In this document: piece by piece, positions 49,461-60,654 of the stretch | Layout: every line of letters starts with the position of its first letter | Numbering within the stretch: the stretch's first letter is position 1 | DNA from: Marsupella aquatica | Lineage: Eukaryota > Marchantiophyta | Assembly: GCA_973895155.1 (NCBI GenBank) | Contig: OZ316893.1 | Coordinates: 8,804,001-8,868,000 of the forward strand | Length of the DNA: 64,000 nt | Reading direction: 5' to 3' | Position numbers and translations under genes: made by a program | The notes under the pieces: model-generated | What the model saw: only the letters and a program-made list of their open reading frames with translations | Database searches by the model: none | Told to the model about the DNA's origin: nothing

Positions 49461-50493
49461 TTGGATTCGGATGATCCAAATCCAATCCATTTCTAGGATT
49501 GGGACCATCTGATCAGATTCCAATCTTGGTTTGGATTCGGATGGTCCTAATCCAAGAGGGTGTGTTGGATTCGAACCATCCGAATCCAACCGTGCAATGC
49601 TTAAATTGTGACCTTTGGGATCCAATCTCGGTTTGGATTCGGACCATCCCAATCCAAGCGAGATGGTAAATACAGTCTGGTTTTTGATTTGGATGGTCCG
49701 AATCCAAGAGGGTGTGTTGGATTCGGACCATCCGAATCCAAGCGTGCAATGCTTAAATTGTGGCCTTTGGGATCCAATCTCGGTTTGGATTCGGACCATC
49801 CCAATCCAAGCGAGATGGTTGAATTTGGGCGTTTTAAATACAGTCTGGTTTTGGATTCGGATGGTCCGAATCCAAGAGGGTGTGTTGGATTCGGACCATC
49901 CCAATCCAAGCGTGCAATGCTTAAATTGTGACCTTTGGGATCCAATCTCAATTTGGATTCGGACCATCCCAATCCAAGTGAGATGGTTGAATTTGGGCGT
50001 TTGAAATACAGTCTGGTTTTGGATTTGGACCATCCGAATCCAAGTCCGATGCTTAAATTGGGACCTTTGAAATACAATCTGGGTTTGGATTTGCGCACCA
50101 TCCCAATCCAAGCCGGTTTGTTGAATTGGGACCTTCGGGATAGAATCTGTGTTTGGATTCGGACCATCCGAATCCAAGATGGTGGGTTGGATTCGGACCT
50201 TTGAAATACAATCTAGTTTTGGATTCGGACCATCCGAATCCAAGCCCGGTGCTCAAATTGGGACCTTTGAAATAAAATCTGGGTTTGGATTCGGACCATC
50301 CCAATCCAAGCGCGTTTGTTGAATTGGGACCTTTGGGATCCCATCTGGGTTTGGATTCGGACCATCCAAATCCAAGAGGGTGAGTTGGATAGAGGTTGGT
50401 TTGGATTTGGATGATCCCAATTCAAGCGAGATGCTTAAATTTGACCTTCGGAATACAATCTTCATGGTTTTGATTTGGACCACCCCAATCCAA
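49461..50493. repeat. Second palindrome array (~20 copies) in a higher-order repeat upstream of the transposase frame
   Basis: The 25-bp palindrome (arms TTGGATTCGGA / TCCGAATCCAA, many with a C replacing G in the right arm) recurs about 20 times. It is embedded in a higher-order unit of about 150-170 bp that also carries GTGCAATGCTTAAATTGTGA, CCTTTGGGATCCAATCT and GAATTTGGGCGTTT. GTGCAATGC recurs at about 49592, 49744 and 49912. Several palindromes are degenerate. The array lies 5' of the splice acceptor at 50616 and so is in a promoter or intron. Confidence 0.9.
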
Positions 50494-50616
50494 GCGTGAT
50501 AGTTGAGCCAATGTTTGGATTCTCGGAATGGCAATCAAATGACCGTATGGATAATTGTGAGTCTCTTCAAATTCTTGTCATTCGGATTTGTGATGGTTTT
50601 TCTGAAAATTGTGCAG

Positions 50617-53600
50617 GTTACTAAATCCAAGAATGACTGGAAGGTTTTCAAGAGGTGATGATGTGACCTTGACAATTGATGGATATGATGTCGGTTGTGG
50701 GACAGTTCAGAAAATTAACCCCCAGGATAGGGTGCACAACATATTGTTGGGGGATAATCGAATTGGTGTGCTCGTGGAGAAGGTTTTTGAGCCAACTCGA
50801 AAACTACCATTTCCACTACCAAGGGTAGAAAATCTTTTTGATGCCATTGACTCATGTGTTATTTGGGAGATCTCATGCGCATATCTCTCTATAACTCTAG
50901 ATTCCCAAAAATGCATCAGTACTGGTAGTTGTTCAACTCGACCAGATAATAACTTGGATAAATCTCCTACAATTGTTATGGAGGATGCATCAAACACTCT
51001 AAGGCAAGGGGACGAGGTTGAAATGCTCATTGATGGGTGTTGTGTAGCCCTTGGAGTTATTTTCAAGGTAAATCCAAAGGACCGATGTCACAACATATTA
51101 CTTGGTGAGTCTCGGATCAGTGTGAAAATCACTGATGTTATTCATGGTAGTAAGGCTTTACCTTACATACACAATGGGGCTGAAACAATTGAAGAGGCAA
51201 AAGACTCATGGGTTCTCTGGGACTTGGCCGATGTTCATAAAAAAGGTTGGAATGTTGATGAAGGTAGAAAGTCTTCCTCTAAGAAGCAAGGTGATGGCGA
51301 CGTTTTAATTGAGGAGAGTTTTGTCTCACATTCTCCATCGACAAAATCGACCAAAACTCATTCTGATTATTACCAACGGTCCAATTGGATGTCAGAGTTG
51401 GTCGAATTATACATTGGTTCAGGACGATCGAGTAAGGTTGCCACTGGGACTATCACTGTGCCTCAAGCAACGGCGGCTGTTGATGATGAAATCCTGGGAG
51501 AAGACTATGTAGGGGTTGTTGTGAAAGATGTCATGGAATTGCAATACTTTCCAAGCATTCACAAGGGAGTAATTAGTTTGGTTTGTTGGCGAATTGATCA
51601 CACAAAACTAGTAGCAACTGGAAAATTTTTGTCAGACATTCTGGTAGAAGGTACAGAGAATATGGAGTCAATGGATAGGGATGATCTGAATCCGGATCAT
51701 GTGGTTGGATCCGCATCCGGATGTCGTCAAAGGCCATATAACTTCAACAAGAGGAATCAAGTTGATCCTGTTGAGAAGAAAAGGAGGCTCTTGCAAACCA
51801 AGGCAGTTTCAAAAACAACAGAAGCCGCAATTGATGAGATCAAAAGAGTAAATTGCTGCAAGCATAAATGTTGTCTCATTATGCCAAGGGAAATATAGAA
51901 GATGTTAGGATGGAATTTCACGGGATGTCTAGCGAGTCCAAAACATCACACATTTTCAACCTCTTCCACTACAGAGAGGATGATGTTCGTGATAAGGGAC
52001 ACCATGTTCTCAAAAGTATGGTCATCTGTAAAGATGCATTTGCAACCATCCATGGTTTTAGTCACACCAAGTATTATGATTACAAGAGAAGATACATGGA
52101 GGGTTGCAAAATTGGGTTCCATGGGAACACAGGCTTGAAGAAAACAAGGTCAAATACCTTGCATGCGCGAGCTCTTCTAGAGACATTTTTGACTCAAAAT
52201 GCAGAGCCAATGCCTCATATGCCTTATGGAGGGGCTCATGGGACAGACAGCATTGAGTATCGACTTCCAGCGTGTTACAAAAAGTTAGAGATTTTGGAAG
52301 ATGTGAGAACAAAGATGAAGGAAGAAGGGCTTCCTCCTGTTACGGATAACACTCTCTACAAGATATGGAGCACATCATTTGCAAACTTCAGTTTTCACAA
52401 GGATGGCGCATTTGCCAAGTGTACGCTTTGAATACAAAGACAGTTTGATGCGAGAGAGAAGGAAAAAAGAACGTGCTGAAATTGAAGAAAAAAGAGCTCA
52501 ACATCTTCGTGAGCAAATGTCACGTAGATATGTTTACTACGCTCATCGAGTGATGGCCAAGCAACATCCAGGAGAATATCTTTGCATTATTCACGACAAG
52601 ATGGATCAAGCAAAGACATGGATTCCAAAAATGGTTAGTACTCCTAAATCACTTTCGGGTCATGGAATGCCGCTACCTATCGCTCTCACGGGGATGTTGA
52701 CCCACGGGAGAGATCCAGGAGTATATGCACACTTTAGTGTCACTGGCCTTTGGCCAGGAGATGCAGATTTCACAGTGACATCATTGGCTAAGTGTCTTCG
52801 AGATCTTGAAGAGTACAATGGAGACAAGACAGGTGACATGCTTGATGGCTTGCATTGGGAACCTCACAGACCTTTCTTTCAAGCCCTACTTGACTTTGAT
52901 GCATTTTTGTCGGGATATTTGGAACCAAAGAATATTCAAGTAAATAGGTATATTGGTTCTGAAGATGGAGCTACCGACAGTCAGACTGAGACCATCCCAA
53001 CCCGACAGGATGAGGATGATGGAGGGGACGTGGGTGGTGAGAAGGGCAGTCCGTTGTTCATGCCCTTGCCAAGGCACCTAACATTGCAAATGGATAATTC
53101 AGCAAAGGACAACAAAAACCAAACGGTCATGGCATTTTGCTCGGAGCTTGTGAGTAGAGGAATATTTGAAACTGTTCAAATGTCCTTTCTAATGGTTGGT
53201 CATACGCACGAAGATGTTGATGCACTATTTTCCAAGGTATCATATCAAGTTCAGCATAAGGAAGTTGCAACCCTTCTTGCACTAATGGCAGAGGTTTGGG
53301 AATGTGAGAGCATTCATCCAGTTCCAAGATTGATACAAGAAGTTGCATCTTACAAAGAATATCTTCAAAGTTTTAAGGTCAAAGATATTCAAGGTCACTC
53401 AAAACCGGTATCATTTCTTTTCTCTATGAGAGATAATGTACCAATATTTCAGTATAAGTCCCATGTTAAGCAAGCTTGGGCTCCCGTTGGCGGAAGGTGC
53501 ATTTGGGCAACTGATCCAATAACAAATTCTCTTCTTTTACCCAGTGGACAACCCTTAGCTAAATCCATAGGAGAGATACACAAAAAATCAGAAGAGATAA

Positions 53601-54418
53601 TCCCATTCCTTAACAAGTACCTTGATTTTTTGAGAAGGAGTTGCATTGATGAGACGTCAATAGCATACAAGGAAAGATTTCCTCTTGTTAAATATTGGGA
53701 AAGAATTGTGGAGCTGTTGTCAAATGGGCTTGCAATGGAAGGGGAGGGAAATAATCAATTTCCATTGAAAAATGGATTTTGGCCTAAGACTAACCACAGC
53801 ACTGGTTACAAGGTCAACCAATCGGCATGCGAACAGAGTGGTCCTCTAAGTGAAGATGAGGAGAATGCAGAGATGACAGCTCTTCAAAATGAAGTCTTGG
53901 AAGAGATGGAAGATCAAGCAGCACCATTTGTTGGATCTCGAGCTGAGAGAGAACAAGGACGGTGGATTCCCCTCCAGGATATTTGTGAAGGAAACTTTGT
54001 GTTTCTTCGACCCGAGGATGATTGGGAGAAGAAAAATGGTGGAGGTCATTTCTGGTTGGTGAGAGCTTTGGGTCAGGTGGACCCTAAGCATGAAGTCCCA
54101 ATTGCATCTTCAAGAGACCCTCCTTTGACTCAACAATATGCTCCAATGTTCCCCGTAGAATGGTGGAGGCCTAAACACTCTAAACTTGATGTGAGTGAGA
54201 GTGCTAGGTATCTCAATTGTTTCATGTCCACCAAGACATGGGAACGAGATCCAAGATTTGGTGAGAACACTCAACATTGGCAGTATGCAAATTCTGCAAT
54301 GTATGGTTTTAAATCTGGAATGAAGGAAGAAAACATGGTTGGCAGAGGTTTGAAGATTCCTCGAAATGTTCTACAAACTGTCCAAAGTTATCTCCAAAGG
54401 ATGGACAAGTACACTTAG
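50617..54418 (+). pseudogene. TNP1/En-Spm-like triple repeat plus DUF7869-like transposase, two frameshifts
   Basis: After an acceptor (GTGCAG, 50611-50616) the frame to 51898 contains three copies of a TNP1/En-Spm-like module. They start at GDDVTLTIDG (~50655), GDEVEMLIDG (~51007) and SELVELYIGS (~51395), with VNPKDRCHNILLGE-type cores in the first two. The next frame (51868-52431) has a C-C-K-H-K-C finger, then IEDVRMEFHG through GTDSIEYRLPACYKK. The third (52379-54418) has EYLCIIHDKMDQAKT, LTLQMDNSAKDNKNQ and MSFLMVGHTHEDVDALF, the candidate acidic catalytic region, with LRPEDDW further on. This block resembles a widespread family catalogued, as I recall, as DUF7869. Frame changes lie at about 51872 (one base short) and 52415-52425 (within FAKC, disrupting a likely second Cys of a finger). 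This copy therefore cannot make an intact enzyme. Confidence 0.75.
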
Positions 54419-54639
54419 TTGTCACTAGCTAAGATATAATTAGATAGTTACTAGTTTTTATGTAAGAGTTATATATATTGTGAGACCATGCCATTGAGTG
54501 TTTAGTTACTTAGTAGACTATCTACTCATTTTCTAAACTTTTGATTATTATGAATATGAATGTTTATTTTTTCTGCATAATTAAAAATATTTTTTATTAA
54601 TTTATTTATTTTAAATGATTACAATAAAAGTTTTCAGGA

Positions 54640-54965
54640 AAATGTACACTTTTTAGGCCAAATGTACTCTTTGTTGCACTCAAAGCTACACTTTCTAGAC
54701 TAAATGCACTGAAATGTACATTTTTTAAGCCAAATGTATCCTTTTTTCACTCAAATGTACACTTTCTAGGCCAAATGTACTAAAATGTACACTTTTTAAG
54801 CCAAATGTACATATTTTGATGCTCAAATGTACACTTTTCATTGCCCAAATATACACTCTTTAGACCAATTGTACACTTTTTTATCCCCAAATGTACACTT
54901 TTCCAAGCCCAAAAGTACACTTTTCATTGCCCAAATGTACATAAATCAAATAATAATACACTTTT
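54640..54965. repeat. AAATGTACACTTT repeats, right cluster (about 13 copies)
   Basis: AAATGTACACTTT units alternate with TTAGGCC/TAAGCC linkers every 20-30 bp, some truncated (AAATGTACTAAAATG). It mirrors the smaller left cluster at 41960 and follows directly on the transposase 3' end. The TGTACA core is palindromic. Confidence 0.85.
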
Positions 54966-54989
54966 AATGAATAGGTTGATTAGTGGCTA

Positions 54990-55488
54990 AGGAACATGCA
55001 ACACCACTGAAGAAATCAAAGAAGTCCAAGAAATCAAGTTCTGTTCCTAGAAGTCCAAGAAATCAAGTTCTGTTCCTGTCTCGCCTAGTGTACATCGTGT
55101 ACCAGTAGTCTCTCCAAACCCAACGGCAAAGGTAATGAAATTGTATTATTTTTTTGCATAGTAAGTTTCAGTTGTGTTGTCTCTCTATCTGTTTTGTATC
55201 AGTAAATACTAATTGAAGTGTGGTTGACATTAACAGTTTATGCGAGGAGATGCTGTTGAGTTAAGAAGCATTGTGGACCGCTTTGTACTTGCATTGGCTC
55301 AAGTTACAGGGCTGCCAGGAGAAGATCGGTTTCATTGTGCCTCGTTTGAGAGTCCTTTTATTCGTGTAAGTGTGAAGGAAGTGTTTTGTCCTGAAGCGGC
55401 TTTGCCAATTCCAAATGCAAAGGAGAAGCAAATATGTTTAGGGGATGTGAAAGGGATGAATGCTTTATGGAATTATAGATACCTTTGA
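54990..55488 (+). CDS. Small spliced protein in the right arm of the transposon (partial)
   Basis: The exon ending at 55131 (donor GTAATG) and the exon 55237-55488 (acceptor TAACAG) join in phase 0. The first encodes a Lys/Ser- then Pro/Val-rich tail (SSVPVSPSVHRVPVV), the second FMRGDAVELRSIVDRF through KEKQICLGDVKGMNALW to a TGA. A 29-bp direct duplication (GAAGTCCAAGAAATCAAGTT...) in the first exon shifts its frame, so the 5' part is uncertain. I recognise no domain. Its position downstream of the transposase suggests a second element-encoded protein. Confidence 0.45.
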
Positions 55489-55809
55489 AAGTATTAGATT
55501 GTAGATCAGGCCAGCTCTCTTGAAATTTTGGTCTCAATTTTGTTGAAGTGTACATGAAAAGAACATCTTCATCTATGTTATTTGCAGAGTTATAGACTTC
55601 TGCGGAACAGTGAGGTGTTTTTTGTGTACAGTTTGTCCACTAAAGGCAATATATAGTAAATATTTTTGTATTTCATTCATATGATTCTGAAATGTAGCAC
55701 AGTCTCTTGGTATGATGGCATGGTCATAGAGTTGACATTGTTGTTCAGAGGACCTTCTCAAATTGTTGCGAAAGCATTTTTGGATGTGAGTCTCTTGTTC
55801 TTCAGTCTC

Positions 55810-56605
55810 TTGTCCCTAAACCCTAAACCCAATGTGACAATCTAAATGATATCTTCTATGACGCCTTGGATGTATTATCGAAATGACACCTTAAATGACA
55901 CTTGCAATGGACTACCAAAATGACATTATAATTTGGCTACCAAAATGACAATACAATTGACTACCCATATGACTACACGTGTAATATTGTCTTTATCTAT
56001 GTCTTTGTCATTTAGATAGTTACTCAAATATGTCTAAAATGACTCCATGTGTCAAATTAGCATTTGCCAACGTTTGGTCAAATGGCTTGTCATTTCGGAT
56101 ATCCTAATGACTGCACGTGGCCCATTGTTATTCATTGTTATTCTGTCATTTCTTATGTCATTTTGTCACTTCGTATGTCCAAAATGACTTAAAATTCATT
56201 AACTTAAAGGGTCACAATCCACCACGTGGCGCACTCTCATTTGTTCTATATTTTACGTCATTTATGACTTGTCTTATATGACTCGTTAAATAGTCACATC
56301 GATGAGCATTTTGACGCCACGTGTTGTGATACTATTAGTTAATGTTGCGTCATTTAAGACGTCTCTAAATGACTGACGGCCGTCTAACTAGTCATTTCGG
56401 ATTTGTAGTCATTATGGACTTTCTGTCATTTATGCAACGCTTTAAATGACCAAAGTAGTTTTAGTCATTTGTCACGAATGACTGTGACTAAAATGTCCGT
56501 TAGTATTCGACCGGAAAGACTGTTTTGGACCAGTCATTACTTGGTAAAAATGACTGGGTTTTTAGTCTTTGTTGCAGTCTTTTAGAACCCTATTTTGTAC
56601 TAGTG
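55810..56605. repeat. Right subterminal ATGAC array, telobox pair and terminal inverted repeat
   Basis: CCCTAAACCCTAAACCC (55814-55830) is followed by about 730 bp with more than 20 ATGAC/GTCAT motifs, several in CACGTG(G/T) neighbourhoods. It ends TTTTGTACTAGTG at 56605. The order (terminus, ATGAC array, telobox) mirrors the left end in inverted orientation. Confidence 0.8.
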
Positions 56606-56739
56606 CTCAGAGATTTGTGAGTAAGAGACTCTACATATGAGAAAGGTAATGAGGCCACACTTGAAGAAGATCTGAGAATAGAAGAGTACAACACATACTT
56701 GCATTTGGTACTGACACAAGAATGAACTTATGATCCCCG

Positions 56740-57760
56740 AATGGGAAGCTACCCACACAAGGACCACAAAATGGAGGGCTTGCAACAATCATTGCACTCT
56801 GAGGAGTACAAGTTTGATGATAATTGTACAGAAAGGCCCACTATCAATCCTTCAGTTGAAGAGAAGGGAGAACAAGATCAACATAATACTGTGAATTGCT
56901 TGGATGATGCCATCCTAGAGACGGTGATAGAAATTTTTTCAGTTCTGCCTTGAGCATCACAAAAGTAAGCATTGCTTGTCAAAAGAGAGTTTTGAAAATA
57001 TGCTTTTGTGGCATGAACAAAGACCAAGATTCCACTAACATTGTTGAGAATTCTATAGATGATAGGGTCGGGGATTATTGTTGGCAAGATTGTTCTATTT
57101 AGCCGGTTGTGAATGGAACGCAGGTGAAAATGGGATGGCTGCACCACAAACTTGGGATTATCTCATGGAAGTATACGAGATGAATGGAATGATTGTTGCT
57201 GATAAATGGCTAATATGCACAGGAGAAGTAGGAGTTGAGCATACTCCAAATGAATAGTTTTTAATTATTAAGCTCTTAGATGAATACGTACACCATATGC
57301 CCTTTTGAAGGTTGTGGAATTGAGAAATCCAAATCTTGCACATTCATTTATTTTCCACTAGCAAAAATCTTCATTTTGCTTTTTCAAAGCCAAACCTTTT
57401 GCTATGATATTCTACATACATGTGGCAAAATCGATCAGAATGGCTACCCAAGTTGGAACAAAGACCATTTCATATATCTGATGAGTTTTGGCATATATGG
57501 AACCAAAATGCAAGGGCACAAGCACTTCTGGGATCCATATATTATTTGGCAGAAACCATTGATCTATCCCAATGTCAAGTGCCGAAAGGCTTATTGAGTA
57601 TGGCCATCCATTTGTGAAGAGCTAGAGAATGAGGAGAACTTTGACATGGAAACCGGATTCTATCACTTTCCATGTGTTGATTGCGCCACAAAGATTTACC
57701 TAAAAGCCAAGGATAGATTGTCACCTGCTTATCAAATGATTTACACGACAAATACGTATT
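56740..57760 (+). pseudogene. Right half of the decayed transposase flanking the insertion
   Basis: Plus-strand fragments include a frame at 56741-56953 (acidic, EEKGEQDQHN) and one at 57280-57597 containing CPFEGCGIEKSKSC, FIYFPLAKIFILLFQS and W-rich segments. Another follows near 57610-57760 (FDMETGFYHFPCVDC). The C-x3-GC...YFPL pattern is typical of the N-terminal half of Plavaka/TNP2-like (CMC) transposases. The frames are separated by stops. With the zinc-finger fragment left of 41185 it likely formed one gene before interruption. The family assignment is tentative. Confidence 0.4.
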
Positions 57761-58511
57761 TACTCCTACTAAAATCGTTTGTTATCGTATGACGGGAACG
57801 TGGAGGGACGCTATTAGGATTCTATTGCATGTAGGATGAGTATGTTTATTTTCGCTCCCGGAAATGTAGTTTTTGATCAAGTCTACCGACTAGTCCCACT
57901 GCTTTTGATCAAGTCCCATGGACTACGCCATACACACACTCCTATTGGTCGCTGGTGGAGTGCTGTCACCACCCCCCCTTCTCACATGGTCGACTAATCC
58001 GTGCAAGTATTCTTTAGACACTTCTTGGGGAAAGAACACAATCGTGAACCAGAAAAAATAACGCCACACCAAAACTTGAGGAATCAAACCAAATCCATAT
58101 CTTTTGGCAAAACGTCGTAACACATTGCAAGGACAACCCGGCCTCTTGCCGTCTGCCCAACTACTGCCTCACTGGGGCAAGTGCTACACCTCTACCTCAC
58201 TACTCTGGCTTGATTCCCTCTTCTGGCTATGAGCTGACTTCCCAAAGCAAACACTATCTGACTGAGTTCCCCCCTGCTCACTACGGGGCTCCCCCCTAAA
58301 TACCAAAAAAAAAACACCAAAGCACCCCTCACGGAGTGGCAACAACGGCGGCAACCCTAGCGGCGCCGCCAAAAACATCTAAGAGATAAACTAACCTAGA
58401 AAGCATGCGGCACACACACGCTGTGAAAAACCCTAGTCCACTACGGTACCATCAGTGCCTTCGCCAGTACTAACATCCAAACCGTAGTGTACTAAAAGCA
58501 AGGGTCCTCCA
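57761..58511. other. 3' region of the minus-strand mobile gene
   Basis: Minus-strand open frames at 57923-58123 and 58184-58378 lack motifs. A minus-strand purine tract GAGAAGGGGGGGTGG followed by TGACAG (about 57961-57985) resembles a retroelement polypurine tract. This suggests, weakly, that the adjacent coding block belongs to an LTR-type element whose LTR I could not delimit. Confidence 0.3.
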
Positions 58512-60654
58512 CTAGTCTTCACCGGACTCACTTACTGAACCAGGGCTCCACCCCCTGGAATCCTGACCTCCACCGCTTTCCCCAGAAGTGGAGGCACCAC
58601 TCCTAACCTGCCGTACCAAGGGAGTCCGACCGGAAGTGCTCCGCCTCCTCAATGCAGCCAAGGCTTGCCAAGCCTTCACATAACCCTGGCTAATAGTGTC
58701 CTTCCATAAAGCAGCCTCTTCACCTCCCTGCAACTGCAAAGGTAAGACCTGGCCGGTAGCCAGAGGAGTCCCCGGGTTTATGGATCGGGGTGGCATCCCC
58801 GGCATCGTGACTCCATGACTCGGTGGAGCCTCCGCTGGTAATGATGAGGGTGATGAAATGTTGGCACCGTGACTAATTGATACGGTGGTAGTGGGACTAG
58901 CAGATACGGTGGCACTGTGACTAGCTTGGGTTTCCCGTGATGACTTACGGGTCTCCCGCAACTGTTTCTCCAACATCTTACTCTTCTCCTTCTCCTTCTT
59001 GGCCGCTTCCAACATTGGTCCGTACCGTTGAGTTACTTCTCTTACCACCATCTCAATGGCTTTTGAGATCAAATCTAGGGAGAGGGTAGGGCTAGAGGGA
59101 GAGGGGCTCTTCCTCTTCCCCAGCCTGAGCAACATGTCGTTCCTCTTGGCCCTGGTCTCAAGGAGTCCAACTTGACCCCGTAACTCCACAACTTCCTTCT
59201 TGAGCCTCTCTACCTCACCAGTGTCCCACTTGAGCTTGGCCAATTCATCCCTCAAAACCCCCACCTCCAGCGCCTCCTTAGCCTTAGTAGATAAGGCTCC
59301 TTCCAACTGTAAAACCTGAACATGTGACTCCTTGAGCGACCTCCCTTGCTCTTGAATCACCACCTCTTTTGCCTGACCACCTCCTTCAAGGCCTGATTAC
59401 TTACTTGTAACATTTCCACCTTGGCTTGGGCTTGGCTGATAGCCTCCTTCAAGGTTCGGCACAACTTAAGCCCCTCATGCACTCCATCACAAAAATCATG
59501 TAATTCGGCCAAGTACACCTCGGGCACATCGTACTCTAGAGACTCCTCTAGGTTCCCCACAAGTGACTCCAACCACTCCATAACGCTATCCTCATCTGGG
59601 TCATCTTCCGTAGTAGGTTGGTCTATTGGCTCAGACGGTGGCCCCTTCACTAGGCTTCCTAATATGGTGGTGGCTATCCTCCGTATTTCTGTGGTGAATG
59701 GTGGCACCGTTTCTCCTCCAATTCCCGGTGAGGGGAGAAGCCCTTCCTTCCTGGCCAATAGGAAAGACCCCATCAAGTACATGCCTCCTCCCGTCTTCAC
59801 ACTCTTAGGATCCATGGCCAATGACTTCCTCATCCCGAAATACCACCATCCGTACATGTGACGTGGGTGAGTTTTGATGTCATTGGCAATAGCCAACTGA
59901 TCGCCACTCACCGTCCCTGATTGCCCCCGACCAAGTACTCGCTGGTGTACCTTGGCCACAAACACCTTGTACGCTAGATCCTTGAACGTTGAGAGGGGAA
60001 TGGTAGTTACGGAAATGGGGTCCCTTACCACCTCAGCTAGTTCTTCCAACGTGAAAACACCAGGTGGCTCTACTGGCTGAAACGTGAAGTCCTGGTCATC
60101 GAGAAATAAGAGCTTGGCCAACTCCACGTGAGGGATCAACTACCTGTTACAATGAAAATAAATCCCCTCCGTACGGCACTCCAATCCAGCCGCAATGTCC
60201 CAAGTCCTATCGGGGGGAATCATAATCTCTACACCCATGAAGTTGGTGAACCCTGTAGCCTGAAAAATCTCCTTGCCCTCTTCCATCACCTTGGCAGAAG
60301 TGCGGGGGTATACCCTACGGAAAATCTTCCGTACAACCGTAGTGCTAGGCGTTCCGGATCCGGTACTCATGGCTGCTGACCGTCGTTTCTCTCCCTCCTC
60401 CCTAATTTGTGTGGCAATGTAATCCCGGTAAGCAGCCTTGTATTGACGAATACGGGCTGTACTAAACTCAGGTGGATCACACATCCATACAAAAAAAATT
60501 CTACTATCACCACGATTCCCGTCACACCGTACAGTTCCTGGCCCATATAGCCCCCGTACCATGATCTGGAGTCCACTCTTAATTCCCTTCCAAGAGTCAA
60601 CCACTGCCCGTCCCGGATGTCCAAATAACAATAACCACCGAGATCTAACCATCA
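58512..60654 (-). pseudogene. Decayed mobile-element-like gene: globular N-terminus plus coiled coil, one stop and one frameshift
   Basis: Reading the minus strand from the ATG at about 60654 (MVRSRWLLLFGHPGRAV), the frame runs to a TAG at 60140-60142. It is immediately open again in the same frame (LIPHVELAKLLF) to a TGA at 59357. There it is overtaken by another frame (VIQEQGRSLKESHVQ) that continues to 58512. Leucine heptads cross the frame change (SNQALKEVVRQK, then LKESHVQVLQLEGAL), so the parts were one protein of about 710 residues. The C-terminus is Ser/Pro/Gly-rich and acidic. I recognise no polymerase, integrase or transposase motif. The repetitive context suggests a gag-like or accessory protein of a transposon. 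The function is unknown. Confidence 0.45.

Larger units (their letters stand above)
41188..56605. mobile_element. 15.4-kb CACTA-superfamily transposon with cargo genes
   Basis: The left end begins CACTAGTAGAAAATGGGG. The right end, read inward on the minus strand, begins CACTAGTACAAAATAGGG, identical at 16 of the first 18 bases. The flanking trinucleotide CTC occurs at 41185-41187 and 56606-56608, the 3-bp target duplication expected of CACTA elements. Inside each end lies an array of ATGAC/GTCAT motifs (21 counted on the left), then a telobox pair and TGTACA repeats. Plus-strand genes encode a TNP1-like/DUF7869-like transposase and a small spliced protein. Minus-strand genes encode a ParB-methyltransferase-like protein and an FCP1-like protein. 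Coding regions carry frameshifts and stops, so this copy is probably non-autonomous now, though its ends are intact. Confidence 0.9.

Noticed and set aside
47846-50534. Open frames rich in DSDHPNP, WIRMVRIQ and GWSESK peptides
   Set aside because: These are the possible translations of the 25-bp palindrome repeated in different frames; the arrays lie in introns or leaders.
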